Notes: generated by a model from the letters alone, not told the origin. A DNA stretch of 64,000 nucleotides from Rhodospirillaceae bacterium (GCA_022843945.1 JALHMR010000001.1:186001-250000); one strand, 5' to 3'; shown: positions 15,307-24,466, counted from the first letter of the stretch. Translations and numbers: made by a program.

Positions 15307-16335
15307 CTATCGACTCTGCAGGCCCCAATCGGTGTTGAGCGGGAAGTGCCGCGCCGCGAACTGGTAGGTGACGCGGGTGAGCCGGTCGAGGCGCACGCTG
15401 CGTTCCAGGCTCACATCTGACCATTCATCAATGAGGCTATCCCAACGCATGAAGCGGTGATGGATGTCATCCCGCATGTCGCGGATGTATTTTATCTGCG
15501 AGGGAAACTTCCTCATCGTCGTGAAGATCTCGCCGGTATTGCCGTCGATCTGCTCGAAGACCGCGGCCAGGTCCGCCACCGGTTTCTTCATCAGGATACG
15601 CACCCGCTTGACGTCCTCGAGGATGCTGCGCTCGCGCTTGTAGACGCCGGTCAGCATATTGAAGCCGTTGTACAGCTTTTGAATCTTGCCGAAGCGCTCG
15701 CGCAGCGCCTCGATGTAGGACATCTCGCGCGCCAGGTCCTCGATCTTGTTGACCACTTCCTGCTTATTGTCGCGGCCGAGGCCGAGCTTCTCGGCCAAGG
15801 CCTCGAAGGCTTCCTGCACCTTCTTCTTGGTCTCGGGCATGCTGGCGATGGATTCGAGCTCGGCGGCATCGACCGAGTCGATCTGCTTGCCGCTCATCCA
15901 GGAGACGAGCTGGACCGTGAGGCGGGCGCGGGCCATCTCCCGGTGATGGGGCTCGACCTTCCACGAGGCGGTGCCATCGAGGATCTCGGTGGGTACCGAA
16001 TCGCCCGGCCGGATCTCCTTGACGAATCGCAGGCTCTTTTTCACGACCTCGAGGAGCCTGGCATCGGCACTGTCCGTCTGGACACCGAACGAGCCGGCGA
16101 GCGTATCGAGGGGAAGCGACGCCTGAACGTCACCCAGCGGCACGTTGTAGACGGGCTCGCCCGTCGTTCCCGAGAGGCTGAAATAGGCTTCCTTGACGCT
16201 GAACACAGCGTGCTCGAAAGCAAAGCTGGTCGGCTTCGCCGCCTTCTTGGGCTCCGGCAGCACAGCGGGTACGTCAGCCGCGGCGCCGGGCGCTACGTCA
16301 GTAGGATTCTCCGCAAGTTCAGCCGTATTCGACAT
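15307..16335 (-). CDS. Unknown cytoplasmic protein, member 2 of the three-paralog cassette
   Basis: 342 aa from ATG 16335 (MSNTAELAENPTDV); upstream in-frame codons look non-coding. An Ala/Pro/Glu-rich N-terminal linker of about 30 residues precedes FAFEHAVFSVKEAYFSL, YNVPLGDV, IRPGDSVPTEILDGTASW, AEKLGLGRD, YIEALRERFGKIQKLY, MKKPVADL, GNTGEI, FPSQIKYIRDMRD and FMRWDSLIDEW. It is the closest relative of member 1. No transmembrane or secretion signal. The conserved central portion, rich in heptad-like charged residues, may form a coiled coil. Function unknown. Confidence 0.82.
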   Translation of the reverse strand: MSNTAELAENPTDVAPGAAADVPAVLPEPKKAAKPTSFAFEHAVFSVKEAYFSLSGTTGEPVYNVPLGDVQASLPLDTLAGSFGVQTDSADARLLEVVKKSLRFVKEIRPGDSVPTEILDGTASWKVEPHHREMARARLTVQLVSWMSGKQIDSVDAAELESIASMPETKKKVQEAFEALAEKLGLGRDNKQEVVNKIEDLAREMSYIEALRERFGKIQKLYNGFNMLTGVYKRERSILEDVKRVRILMKKPVADLAAVFEQIDGNTGEIFTTMRKFPSQIKYIRDMRDDIHHRFMRWDSLIDEWSDVSLERSVRLDRLTRVTYQFAARHFPLNTDWGLQSR

Positions 16336-16453
16336 TAATTCCCAGGCTCCGCCGGGGCTGCGAGCGGCCCGCCCGAAGCCCGAGTCGCAGGCAGCGCCCT
16401 CGGCACCGCCACGCACACGCTAGTGGTAAACAATCTTCCTTAAGGAAGCGTTT

Positions 16454-17482
16454 TCACTTCTGCGGCAGGCCAGGCTTGACCGCCTTGCCGAGCTGCTTGA
16501 ATTGCAGGTTCCAGGTTTCGTCCTGCGAAAAATGACGGGCCATGAAGCGGTACGTCACCCGCAGCAGACCTTCGGTGTCCATGCCCATTTCCACCGGCAA
16601 TTCCTGCCAGCGCGCGATCAGCTCGTCCCACGGCATGAAACGGCCATGCAGCCCGTCGCGGACCTCGCGGATGAACTGAATCTGTGATTCGAAGTTCGCC
16701 AGCACGCTGACGATCTCGCTGGTCTGGCCGTCGACCTCGGCGAACATCCTGTCGAATTCGGCGATTGGCTTGCGCATCAGCACCAGCACGCGCTTGACCT
16801 CGTCGGCGAAGCCGCGCTCAGGCCCATAGATCCCCTGCAGCTGGCCCAGCTTCATGACGATCATCTTGACCGCCGCGAACCGGTCGCGGAGCGCTTCGAT
16901 GTAGCTCAGCTCGCGCGCCAGCTTGTCGACCCGGTCAAGTACCTCGACGCGCCGGTCGCGCCCCAGACCGAGCTTCTCGGCGATCGCGGTGACGGCCTCC
17001 TGCATCTTGTCCCGGATCTCGGGATCGTTGGCCATCTTGAGAAGCTCGCTGACATCGCGGGAGGCCGCCTCCTTGCCGGCGATCCAGGTGCCCAGCATCA
17101 CGCGCAGCCGGCTCTCGGCGATCATCCGGTGGCGGTCGTCGACGCTCCACGAAGCCGAGCCGTCGAGAATTTCGCTGGGAATCGAGTCGCCCGGGTGAAT
17201 GCGCTTCACGTACTGCAATCCCTGCTCCACGAACTTCAGCAGGTCGGCATCCTTGGTGCCCGCGAGATTGAAACCGTTGATCAGCTGGGGAAGGCTCAGC
17301 ACGCCATTGATATCGCCGAGAGGAACGTAATAGGTCGCCTTGCCGGAATTCGCGTCCACCGCGAAAAACGAGCTCTGCACGCTGAACACCTTGTGCTCGA
17401 ACTCGAAATGCGTGCTCTTGAACGCCTGGCGGGGTTCTTTCAGGTCGGCGACAGGGGGCGGTGGTGGAGGCGCTGCCGCCAT
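16454..17482 (-). CDS. Unknown cytoplasmic protein, member 3 of the three-paralog cassette
   Basis: 342 aa. A polyproline N-terminus (MAAAPPPPPPVADLKEPRQ) precedes the family blocks FEFEHKVFSVQSSFFAV, YYVPLGDI, IHPGDSIPSEILDGSASW, AEKLGLGRD, YIEALRDRF, MRKPIAEF, FESQIQFIREVRD, FMPWDELIARW and YRFMARHFS. It is the most divergent of the three and has a longer C-terminal tail. The ATG lies eight bases after the EI (ptsP) stop, so the cassette is almost certainly in the PTS operon. 118 bases separate it from member 2. Function unknown; a link to PTS signalling is inference from position only. Confidence 0.82.
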   Translation of the reverse strand: MAAAPPPPPPVADLKEPRQAFKSTHFEFEHKVFSVQSSFFAVDANSGKATYYVPLGDINGVLSLPQLINGFNLAGTKDADLLKFVEQGLQYVKRIHPGDSIPSEILDGSASWSVDDRHRMIAESRLRVMLGTWIAGKEAASRDVSELLKMANDPEIRDKMQEAVTAIAEKLGLGRDRRVEVLDRVDKLARELSYIEALRDRFAAVKMIVMKLGQLQGIYGPERGFADEVKRVLVLMRKPIAEFDRMFAEVDGQTSEIVSVLANFESQIQFIREVRDGLHGRFMPWDELIARWQELPVEMGMDTEGLLRVTYRFMARHFSQDETWNLQFKQLGKAVKPGLPQK

Positions 17483-17490
17483 GCTCTGCC

Positions 17491-19293
17491 TCAGCGCTCG
17501 GCGTTGAAGTCGTCGAGCAGGGCAGAAATCCTGGCCTGATCCGACTGGTCCATGATCGCGTGGGCGCGGGTGGTCGCGGCCGCCAGCTCGATCGAGCGTA
17601 CGCGCTGTTTCACCCGCGGCAGCTTGATCGGAGACATCGAAAGCTCACGGATGCCCAGCCCGAGCAGCAGGCCCGTGAAGCGGGGGTCGCCGGCAATTTC
17701 GCCGCACAGGCTGACCGAAATCCGATTGCGCAAGGCGGCCTCGGTGGTGAACTGGATCAACCGCAGCACCGCGGGATGCAGTGGATTGTAGAGATGCGCC
17801 ACCTGCTCATCGCCGCGATCGATGGCCAAAGTGTACATCGTCAGGTCGTTGGTGCCGATGGCGAAAAAATCGCACACTTGCGCCAGGGCATCGGCGGCAA
17901 GAGCAGCACCGGGAACCTCGATCATCGCGCCCAGCGGCGGCAGGGGATCGGGAAGCCTGGTGCCGCGGCGCACCAGGCGACGCGCCACCTTGGCGAGGAT
18001 GAGCCGGACCTCCCGGACCTCGGCCACGGTGGCGATCATCGGCAGCAGGATGCGCACCGGCCCGTGCGCCGCCGCCCGCAACATCGCCGCCAGCTGGGTT
18101 TCCAGAAGTTCGGGCCGCGACAGACTCAGGCGTATGGCGCGCAAGCCCAGCGCCGGGTTGGCTCCGGGGTCGGCTTCGCTGCCCAGTGCCGAGGCCAGCT
18201 TCTCGCCCCCCACGTCGAGCGTCCGTATGGTGACCGGCCGGCCTTCCATGCCCTGGACGATCTCGGTCAGCATCTTGGCCTGCTCGTCCTCGTCGGGAAT
18301 ATCGTCGCGGTTCATGAACATGAACTCGGTGCGCAGCAAGCCTATGCCGGCGGCCTCCACCGCTCGGGCCGATTCGAGCTCGCGCGGCAGCTCGATATTG
18401 ACCTCGAGCGTCACCTCGACGCCGTCGCGCGTCACCGCCGGCAGCTTGGCCAGCCGGGCCAGTTGGCGCTGCTCGCGCACGAATTCGAGCCGGCGCGCCT
18501 CGTAGCTCTCCAGCGTGCTGGCCGTCGGCCGGATGATCACCCGGCCCGCCGTGCCATCGACGATGACGGTATCGTGCGAGCGCACGGTGCCGACGAGGCC
18601 GGCAACGCCGAGCACCGCGGGCAGGCCCATGGCGCGCGCCATGATGGCGGTATGGCCCTCGGCGCCGCCCAGCGCCGTGCAGAAGCCCGCCAGCGTCTCG
18701 GGATCCATGAGCGCGGTGTCGGCCGGCGTGATCTCTTCGGAGACGACGATGCTGCCTTCCGGGAGATTCTTGAACGCCTGATAGGGCGTCTGCGTCAGAT
18801 TGCGGATCAACCTCGCGCCGACATCGCGCACATCCTGCACGCGCGCCGACAGATATGCGTCCTCCATCGCGGCAAAGCCCTCGGCGATGGCGGCGATCTC
18901 CGCCTGGACAGCCGTCTCGGCGTTCAGCCGGTTCTCGACGATGCGACGCTCCACGCCGCGCACCAAGCGCGACTGCGAGAGCATCTGCACATGGGCATCG
19001 AGCAGGAAGCCGATCTCCTCCGCCACGTTGGGCGGCAGGGTCGAGCTTTTCGAGTTCAGTTTCGCCAGCTGGCGCAGCGACTTCTGGACCGCCGCCTCGA
19101 AGCGGCCGCGCTCGGCCTCGACGTCGCCGGCCTCGACGGTTCGCTCGGGCACCGCCACGTTGCCGGCTTCGTGCAGATGGGCCGACCCGATCGCGATCCC
19201 GGGAGAAACGGCCAGCCCCTCGAAGGTGCGCTCTCCTTCGCCGGGTGGCCGTCGGACGCCGCGGCGCTTGGCTCGGCGCGCCTCACTTTTCAT
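17491..19293 (-). CDS. ptsP: PTS enzyme I (phosphoenolpyruvate-protein phosphotransferase)
   Basis: 600 aa. EI transfers phosphate from phosphoenolpyruvate to HPr. The phospho-His domain has GGAEGHTAIMARAMGLPAVLG-type sequence (visible core GGAEGHTAIMARAMG) with the active-site His. The PEP-binding barrel shows GIGLLRTEFMFMNRD, GLRAIRLSLSRPELLETQLA, and CDFFAIGTNDLTMYTLAIDR with SLCGEIAGD near the end. There is no N-terminal GAF domain as in classical PtsP/EI-Ntr, so the length is closer to PtsI; the symbol is therefore tentative. ATG 19293 overlaps the ptsH stop by 11 bases. No sugar EIIB/EIIC genes are near, pointing to a regulatory PTS. Confidence 0.92.
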   Translation of the reverse strand: MKSEARRAKRRGVRRPPGEGERTFEGLAVSPGIAIGSAHLHEAGNVAVPERTVEAGDVEAERGRFEAAVQKSLRQLAKLNSKSSTLPPNVAEEIGFLLDAHVQMLSQSRLVRGVERRIVENRLNAETAVQAEIAAIAEGFAAMEDAYLSARVQDVRDVGARLIRNLTQTPYQAFKNLPEGSIVVSEEITPADTALMDPETLAGFCTALGGAEGHTAIMARAMGLPAVLGVAGLVGTVRSHDTVIVDGTAGRVIIRPTASTLESYEARRLEFVREQRQLARLAKLPAVTRDGVEVTLEVNIELPRELESARAVEAAGIGLLRTEFMFMNRDDIPDEDEQAKMLTEIVQGMEGRPVTIRTLDVGGEKLASALGSEADPGANPALGLRAIRLSLSRPELLETQLAAMLRAAAHGPVRILLPMIATVAEVREVRLILAKVARRLVRRGTRLPDPLPPLGAMIEVPGAALAADALAQVCDFFAIGTNDLTMYTLAIDRGDEQVAHLYNPLHPAVLRLIQFTTEAALRNRISVSLCGEIAGDPRFTGLLLGLGIRELSMSPIKLPRVKQRVRSIELAAATTRAHAIMDQSDQARISALLDDFNAER

Positions 19294-19609
19294 CGAAGCC
19301 GCCCGCCACCAGTGCACCCAGAGCCTCGATGGCCTGGAGGGCATCCCGGCCCTGGGCCCGGATGTCGATCTGACAGCCGGGAGAGGCGGCGAGCATCATC
19401 AGGCCCATGATGGAGATGCCGGATACCGTGCTGTCTTTCTTCGAGACGGTGATCGCGGCTTCGAACTGTCCGGCCAGCTTGACGAACTTCGCCGCGGCGC
19501 GGGCGTGCAGGCCTTTTTGATTGACGATGGTAACGGTGCGCTCGGCCGCGGTTACACCGGTCGACGGTGCTGGCGGGGAGGAAATGTCGTCCGGACTGCC
19601 GGCCGTCAT
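19283..19609 (-). CDS. ptsH: HPr phosphocarrier protein
   Basis: 108 aa, with about 20 extra N-terminal residues before the HPr fold. The phosphoryl-carrying His is in QKGLHARAAAKFVKLA. The SGISIMGLMMLAA segment carries the serine expected to be modified by HprK. ATG 19609 with AGGA five bases upstream is chosen over longer in-frame starts. It sits ten bases after the EIIA stop and overlaps the EI gene start, in the order EIIA-HPr-EI. In alphaproteobacteria this phosphorelay is regulatory (PTS-Ntr or ChvGI-linked) rather than sugar-importing. Confidence 0.95.
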   Translation of the reverse strand: MTAGSPDDISSPPAPSTGVTAAERTVTIVNQKGLHARAAAKFVKLAGQFEAAITVSKKDSTVSGISIMGLMMLAASPGCQIDIRAQGRDALQAIEALGALVAGGFDEK

Positions 19610-19619
19610 GCGTCCTGGA

Positions 19620-20027
19620 TCACTTGACCTCGCCGGCAAGCAACTGCGAGGCGACGTTGATGTACTTGCGTCCAGCCTCGCGAGCCGACGCCACGGCATC
19701 ACCGAGCTTCTCGGTGTTGCGCACGCTGGCCAGCTTGATCAACATCGGCAGGTTCATCCCGGCAATCACTTCGATCTTGGCGCGGTCCATGATGGAGATC
19801 GCGAGATTCGACGGCGTGCCACCGAACATGTCGGTGAGCACCACCACGCCGGACCCGTCGTCGACCCGCGATACCTGCTCGATGATCTCACGCCGGCGCT
19901 GCTCCATATCGTCTTCCGGACCGATGCAGACGGCCGCAACGTTGCGCTGCGGGCCAACCACGTGCTCCAGCGCCGCGATGAACTCGTCGGCGAGTCGTCC
20001 GTGCGTCACCAACACCATGCCGATCAT
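19620..20027 (-). CDS. PTS EIIA component, mannose family
   Basis: 135 aa EIIA-Man domain. The N-terminal VTHGRLADEFIAALEHVVG carries the phosphorylated His (about residue 9), and VVVLTDMFGGTPSNLAISI is the family's second signature. No IIB, IIC or IID partners are present, so it probably acts as a regulatory phosphate acceptor from HPr. It follows rapZ by 33 bases and precedes ptsH by 10 bases on the same strand. Often annotated manX or ptsM in related genomes. Confidence 0.93.
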   Translation of the reverse strand: MIGMVLVTHGRLADEFIAALEHVVGPQRNVAAVCIGPEDDMEQRRREIIEQVSRVDDGSGVVVLTDMFGGTPSNLAISIMDRAKIEVIAGMNLPMLIKLASVRNTEKLGDAVASAREAGRKYINVASQLLAGEVK

Positions 20028-20060
20028 AGAGAGTCCCTTTGCTCAGAAAAGCCGAAATTT

Positions 20061-21038
20061 CTATGCCGCCGCCGGCCCGGAGGCTTCGGGTGCGGCAGAG
20101 GCCGCCGGGCCCAGATCGTCGCGCCGACGGTCCGGGATCATATCGCGGTGCAGCAAAGCGCAGCGCCGCCCGTTATCGCGAAGCCAGCCCGTCAACCGCT
20201 CGGCGACGTAGACCGAGCGGTGCTGACCGCCGGTGCAGCCGATGGCGATGGTCAGATAGCTTTTGCCCTCGCGCTCGTAGCGCGGCAGAAGCGCGCCCAG
20301 CATGGCGGTGAGGCCCTCCAGGAAGCTGGCGCAGCCGGCGTCGCGCTCGATGTAGGACGCGACGGCGGCTTCCCGCCCGGTCAGCGCACGCAGCTCCGGC
20401 ACGTAGTGCGGATTGGCGAGAAAGCGGACGTCAAACACCAGGTCCGCGTCGCGCGGCAGACCGTTACGGTAGGCAAACGAGATGACCTGGACCGCCAATT
20501 CAGGACGCGCGTCTATGGCGAGGCTGTCCTGGACGCGCCGCTTGAGGTCGGCCTGCGACAGGGTCGAGGTATCGATGATGAGGTCGGCGCGATCGCGCAA
20601 GTCGCGAAGCAGCGACCGCTCGAGCCGGATGCCGTCGGTGACCGCGCGATCCATCGCCAGGGGATGGCGCCGGCGGGTCTCGGTGAATCGGCGGCGCAGC
20701 ACTTCATCGTCGCAATCGACGAACACCAGGCGAAGGTCGAGCTCGGGCTGGCCGCGGACGCGGTCGAGCGTGGCCAGCAGCGGCTCGATGGCAAAGCCGC
20801 GGGTGCGCGTATCGATGCCGATAGCCAGCGGACGGCCCGGCATATCGTCGGGACGGATCAGCGACGACAACAGTGACAGTGGCAGATTGTCGACGGCCTC
20901 GTAACCGGCGTCCTCCAACGCACGGAGGGCCGTGGTGCGGCCGGCCCCCGACATCCCGGTCACCAGTGCGATGCGGCGACGCGCATCGGCAGCGGCGGAC
21001 ATGGATGAAGCGGCGGTCTGGGGCGAGCTGTCGTTCAT
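20061..21038 (-). CDS. rapZ: RapZ-like nucleotide-binding regulator
   Basis: 325 aa from ATG 21038; ATG 21002 (MSAAADARRR) is an alternative giving 313 aa and neither has a clear ribosome site. RapZ proteins bind nucleotides and RNA or metabolites and in enterobacteria control GlmS. The family body is present: RIALVTGMSGAGRTTALRAL, YEAVDNLPL, DTRTRGFA, FVDCDDEVLRRRFTETRRRH, and in the C-terminal domain IAIGCTGGQHRSVYVAERL. The P-loop lysine is replaced by arginine (GAGRTT, codon CGC). It lies between hprK and the EIIA gene, the usual alphaproteobacterial context. Confidence 0.9.
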   Translation of the reverse strand: MNDSSPQTAASSMSAAADARRRIALVTGMSGAGRTTALRALEDAGYEAVDNLPLSLLSSLIRPDDMPGRPLAIGIDTRTRGFAIEPLLATLDRVRGQPELDLRLVFVDCDDEVLRRRFTETRRRHPLAMDRAVTDGIRLERSLLRDLRDRADLIIDTSTLSQADLKRRVQDSLAIDARPELAVQVISFAYRNGLPRDADLVFDVRFLANPHYVPELRALTGREAAVASYIERDAGCASFLEGLTAMLGALLPRYEREGKSYLTIAIGCTGGQHRSVYVAERLTGWLRDNGRRCALLHRDMIPDRRRDDLGPAASAAPEASGPAAA

Positions 21039-21055
21039 GGGGATGGGCGCGGCCG

Positions 21056-21520
21056 TCAAGCCGACGCCTGGCCGTCCGGATATCGACCGCGCGCCAGGGC
21101 CGTCGCAGCGGCGCGCAGCTTCGCGGGGGCCGAGCTTTCGAACGGAGCCACGGCGAGCAGCGGCAATTCGATGCCGAGATAGGAGCAATGCCGCGGCTCC
21201 GGCAGGCGCTCGATGGCCGACCGCTCCACCAGGTCGACGGCCATCCGGAGCCGAGTCCGGCCGACGGATGGCAGCGACAGGATGCCGATGCCCCGGACCT
21301 CGATCTTGCCGGCAATGGTTGGCGGGGAGCGGGCGATAAGCGCTCCGTCTTCGCTCTCCAGGTCTATGCGATCGTCGCCCACAAGCCGCGCCCCATGATC
21401 GATCAGGCGAAGCGCAAGATCCGATTTCCCGCTGCCCGATGGACCGCGCAGGATAATCCCCGCCCCGGCGATTTCGACACAGCTGGCGTGCACTTGGATG
21501 GTGGTGGCGGGTTGAGGCAT
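21056..21520 (-). CDS. hprK: HprK, HPr kinase/phosphorylase, short alphaproteobacterial form
   Basis: 154 aa, representing only the catalytic C-terminal domain of the 300-aa Firmicutes enzyme, as is normal in alphaproteobacteria. Walker A GPSGSGKSDLALRLI is intact, followed by ARLVGDDRIDLE and EVRGIGILSLP. It is expected to phosphorylate the regulatory serine of HPr and to be coupled to ChvG/ChvI signalling. It lies between chvG (148 bases upstream) and rapZ on the same strand. Confidence 0.92.
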   Translation of the reverse strand: MPQPATTIQVHASCVEIAGAGIILRGPSGSGKSDLALRLIDHGARLVGDDRIDLESEDGALIARSPPTIAGKIEVRGIGILSLPSVGRTRLRMAVDLVERSAIERLPEPRHCSYLGIELPLLAVAPFESSAPAKLRAAATALARGRYPDGQASA

Positions 21521-21668
21521 ACCGGGCGCTACCGGTCGAGAGGGTGCGCCGCCGCGCTCGTTAATGTCAACGATCTATGTTGCGGTGCACGCGGCCCTAT
21601 TGGTGCCCCTGCACACCCTCCTACCAGCCTTAGCCGTATTAACCTTTTGGCCCGGGGGCTATAATTGG

Positions 21669-23408
21669 CTATCCCTCGATCGGTAGCCGGACGACAAAAC
21701 GGGCGCCGCTGACCCGGTCGCCCGCGTCGCGGCGGTTCTCCGCCCGAATCGTGCCGCCATGGGCCGTGACGATCTGCCGGGAGATCGACAGGCCCAATCC
21801 GGAGTGGGTACCGAATTTCTCGCCCGAGGGCCGCTCGCTGTAGAAGCGCTCGAATATCTTCTCGCGGTTATCCTCGGGGATCCCGGGCCCTTCGTCATCG
21901 ACGGTAATCTCGACGACGGACTCGCGGCGGCTGGCGCCGATCCGGATCATCCCGCCCGGCGGGCTGAACGAGATGGCGTTGGCGATCAGGTTGCGGAAAA
22001 CCTGGCCCAAGGCATCCTCGAGGCCTGGCACGACCAAGCGACCGTCGCCGGCGATCTCAAGCTTCAGGCGCGGGGCCTCGGGTGCGTCGGCGGCGTTGTA
22101 GACCTCGGTGAGCGTTCGCAGGAGTGCGGCGATATCCACCGGATGGGTCTCCTCGCGCGACAGTTCGGCGTCGAGCCGGGACGCGTCCGATATATCGCCG
22201 ATCAAGCGGTTGAGCCGGCTGACATCGTCGAGAATGACTGCCATCAGCTTGCGCTGGCGTTCCGGATCCTGCACCCGCGCCGCCGTCTCGACCGCGCTCT
22301 TGAGCGAGGTCAGCGGATTCTTGATCTCGTGCGCGACGTCGGCCGCGAAGCTTTCGATGGCGTCGAGCCGGCGCCACAGGGCCTCGGTCATATCGGCCAG
22401 GGCCGTGGACAGATCGCCGATCTCGTCACCGCGACTGCTCATGTTGGGAATGGCCGGGCGGCCGGTGCGCGCCTGCTGGGCGCGTACGCCGACCCGCACG
22501 ATCTGGCCGCCGCGCCGCACCCGCTCCGCCGCCAGGGCGAGATGACGGATCGGCCGGGCGATGGTGCGGGCGAGGTAGAGCGAGATCAGCACGGTGAGCG
22601 CCAGCGCGCCGATGAAGACCTGGAGGATGTTGAGCCGCACGACGCGCAGGTTCGTCTCGATGTCGCGGCTGTCGGTGCTCAGGATCAGCACGCCGAGCAC
22701 CTGCTTGAAGCGCTGCACCGGCACGGCGACGGAGAGGGTCATCTGCGGCTGGTCGGCGCGCCCCAAGGCGGCGGTGCGCGCCCGTGCGGCTGTCCCGGCC
22801 TCGCCACGTAGCGCCGCCTCGGCCTCGGAGAAATCGGCGAGCGAGGCGTTTGGCCCCTCGCGATCCGGCGGCAGATCGACGCGGCTCGGCAGCCAGTTGA
22901 GGATGACGTTGTAGACGGCGTTGTAGGCGCGGGTCAGCGGATCGGGTGGCTCGCGCGGCGGCGGCAGGGGCGCGATTTCGACAGCGACGCCCGCCGCACC
23001 CAGCACACGGCTGTCGGCCAGCAGCTCGCCCTCGGCCGTATAGAGCCGGGCGCGCACGCGCGTCGGCTCGACCAGGCGTCGCAGGATCTGCTGGGCCAGC
23101 TCGCGCGACAGACGCTCGTCGTCGTCCGGGGCGGGGGGTGCCGCATCATTCTCCGCGCTGCCACCGGCGATGGCCGCGGTGCCGATCGCCGCGGCGAAGA
23201 TGCGGCCCTGCTGAGTCAGCCCGTCGAGATCGCCCTCGATCAGGCTCTGGCGGTAGTCGTCGAGATAGAGCAGGCCGGCGACCAGCACCACTGGGGCGGC
23301 CATGTTCATGAAGAGGATGCGCCGGGTGAGCGGCGAGAAGCGCCGGCGGCGGACCAGCCGTACTGGTTCGCCGGTCACGCTCGGCCCCTTCCCCTCCGAC
23401 TGGGCCAT
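21669..23408 (-). CDS. chvG: ChvG-type membrane sensor histidine kinase
   Basis: 579 aa. Two membrane helices (about 35-50 and 255-275) bracket a periplasmic domain of some 200 residues; HAMP follows (ARTIARPIRHLALAAERVRR). The H-box VAHEIKNPLTSLKSAVETAA has the phospho-acceptor His; the ATPase domain shows NLIANAISFSPPGG, VDDEGPGIPEDN and SGLGLSISRQIV. With chvI upstream and hprK downstream this is the ChvG/ExoS kinase, which senses envelope or acid stress and controls surface polysaccharide, virulence and central metabolism in related bacteria. The ligand here is unknown. Confidence 0.9.
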   Translation of the reverse strand: MAQSEGKGPSVTGEPVRLVRRRRFSPLTRRILFMNMAAPVVLVAGLLYLDDYRQSLIEGDLDGLTQQGRIFAAAIGTAAIAGGSAENDAAPPAPDDDERLSRELAQQILRRLVEPTRVRARLYTAEGELLADSRVLGAAGVAVEIAPLPPPREPPDPLTRAYNAVYNVILNWLPSRVDLPPDREGPNASLADFSEAEAALRGEAGTAARARTAALGRADQPQMTLSVAVPVQRFKQVLGVLILSTDSRDIETNLRVVRLNILQVFIGALALTVLISLYLARTIARPIRHLALAAERVRRGGQIVRVGVRAQQARTGRPAIPNMSSRGDEIGDLSTALADMTEALWRRLDAIESFAADVAHEIKNPLTSLKSAVETAARVQDPERQRKLMAVILDDVSRLNRLIGDISDASRLDAELSREETHPVDIAALLRTLTEVYNAADAPEAPRLKLEIAGDGRLVVPGLEDALGQVFRNLIANAISFSPPGGMIRIGASRRESVVEITVDDEGPGIPEDNREKIFERFYSERPSGEKFGTHSGLGLSISRQIVTAHGGTIRAENRRDAGDRVSGARFVVRLPIEG

Positions 23409-23429
23409 GCCCCTAAGCCCGCGCCTGCG

Positions 23430-24140
23430 CTACTTGTCGCGATACCGGTAACCGAGACCGTAGAGCGTCTCGATATGGGCGAATTCGTCGTCGATCGCCT
23501 TGAACTTCTTGCGCAGCCGCTTGACGTGGCTGTCGATGGTGCGGTCGTCGACATAGACATGCTCGCCGTAGGCGGCGTCCATCAGATTGTCGCGACTCTT
23601 CACCATGCCCGGCCGCTGCGCCAGCGACTTCAGCAACAGGAACTCGGTGACCGTCAGGCTGACTTCCTTGCCCTTCCAGGAGCAGACGTGCCGCGCCGGA
23701 TCGAGCACGAGGTGACCGCGGGTGATCGGCGCCTCGGCCGCCGTGGCCTGGGCCGCCGGCGACTGGCCGAGCTCCTTGCGCCGCAGCAGGGCACGGATGC
23801 GCTCGATCAGCAGGCGCTGGGAGAACGGCTTGGTGATGTAGTCGTCGGCGCCCATGCGCAGGCCGAGGACCTCGTCGATCTCGTCGTCCTTCGAGGTGAG
23901 GAAGATGACCGGCATCTGGCTCTGCTTGCGCAGCCGGCCGAGCAGCTCCATGCCGTCCATGCGCGGCATCTTGATATCCAGGATGGCGACGTCGACCGGC
24001 TGGCTGGTCAGCTCGCGCAAGGCCTCGACGCCGTCGTTGTAGGTGCGCACGGCGAAGCCCTCGGCCTCGAGGGCCATGGTCACCGAGGTGAGAATGTTGC
24101 GGTCGTCATCGACGAGGGCGATGGTCTGGGCGGGAGGCAC
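23430..24140 (-). CDS. chvI: ChvI-type OmpR-family response regulator
   Basis: 236 aa from GTG 24140; longer in-frame starts reach 24269 but add a non-conserved head. The receiver has [14 protein letters not shown], the phospho-acceptor Asp in [21 protein letters not shown] and DDYITKPFS. The winged-helix DNA-binding domain ends with [20 protein letters not shown] and [13 protein letters not shown]. It precedes chvG by 21 bases and is divergent from the cobalt-uptake genes. Partner of ChvG in a pathway that is essential or near-essential in many alphaproteobacteria. Confidence 0.92.
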   Translation of the reverse strand: MPPAQTIALVDDDRNILTSVTMALEAEGFAVRTYNDGVEALRELTSQPVDVAILDIKMPRMDGMELLGRLRKQSQMPVIFLTSKDDEIDEVLGLRMGADDYITKPFSQRLLIERIRALLRRKELGQSPAAQATAAEAPITRGHLVLDPARHVCSWKGKEVSLTVTEFLLLKSLAQRPGMVKSRDNLMDAAYGEHVYVDDRTIDSHVKRLRKKFKAIDDEFAHIETLYGLGYRYRDK

Positions 24141-24225
24141 GGGGTTGGGGCTCCGTTTTAGCTTGGCCGTGGGGCTAGCGCTTATTGGCGCAAACTGTGG
24201 CCGTAGTGCGGCGCCGGGGTGGCGA

Positions 24226-24254
24226 TTGCTTGGCGCGCCACGGGGTATTATAGA
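24226..24254 (+). promoter_or_regulatory. Candidate cbtB promoter
   Basis: TTGCTT, a 17-base spacer and TATAGA, with the cbtB ATG 33 bases downstream. I looked for a cobalamin riboswitch in this leader and did not find a convincing one. Confidence 0.45.
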
Positions 24255-24286
24255 GGACATCCGGTACAAAGCCCTTGGAGAAGCGC

Positions 24287-24466
24287 ATGTTAACGACGCC
24301 CACGTCCCGCCCGGCTCCGCTCGCCCAGTCGGCGGCTCTCGGCCCCGCGGTTGTCATGATCCTCTTGGGCCTCTTCGTGCTGTTCGGCGTGGCACTGGCC
24401 GGGCCCGAGATCCTCCATAACGCCGCCCACGACACGCGCCACGCCTTCGCCTTCCCTTGCCACTGA
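24287..24466 (+). CDS. cbtB: CbtB, cobalt transporter small subunit
   Basis: 59 aa with one membrane helix ([19 protein letters not shown]) and a His-rich C-terminus, [16 protein letters not shown], that is diagnostic for CbtB and likely binds Co2+. ATG 24287 is preferred (GGAG eight bases upstream). It is followed ten bases later by cbtA. The pair is predicted from comparative genomics to import cobalt, often under cobalamin control. Confidence 0.9.
   Translation: MLTTPTSRPAPLAQSAALGPAVVMILLGLFVLFGVALAGPEILHNAAHDTRHAFAFPCH

Noticed and set aside
24141-24286. Possible cobalamin riboswitch upstream of cbtB (CGCAAACTGTGG resembles part of the core)
   Set aside because: The rest of the B12 core, including the GGGAA-like and GCCACTG boxes, is absent and the leader is too short.
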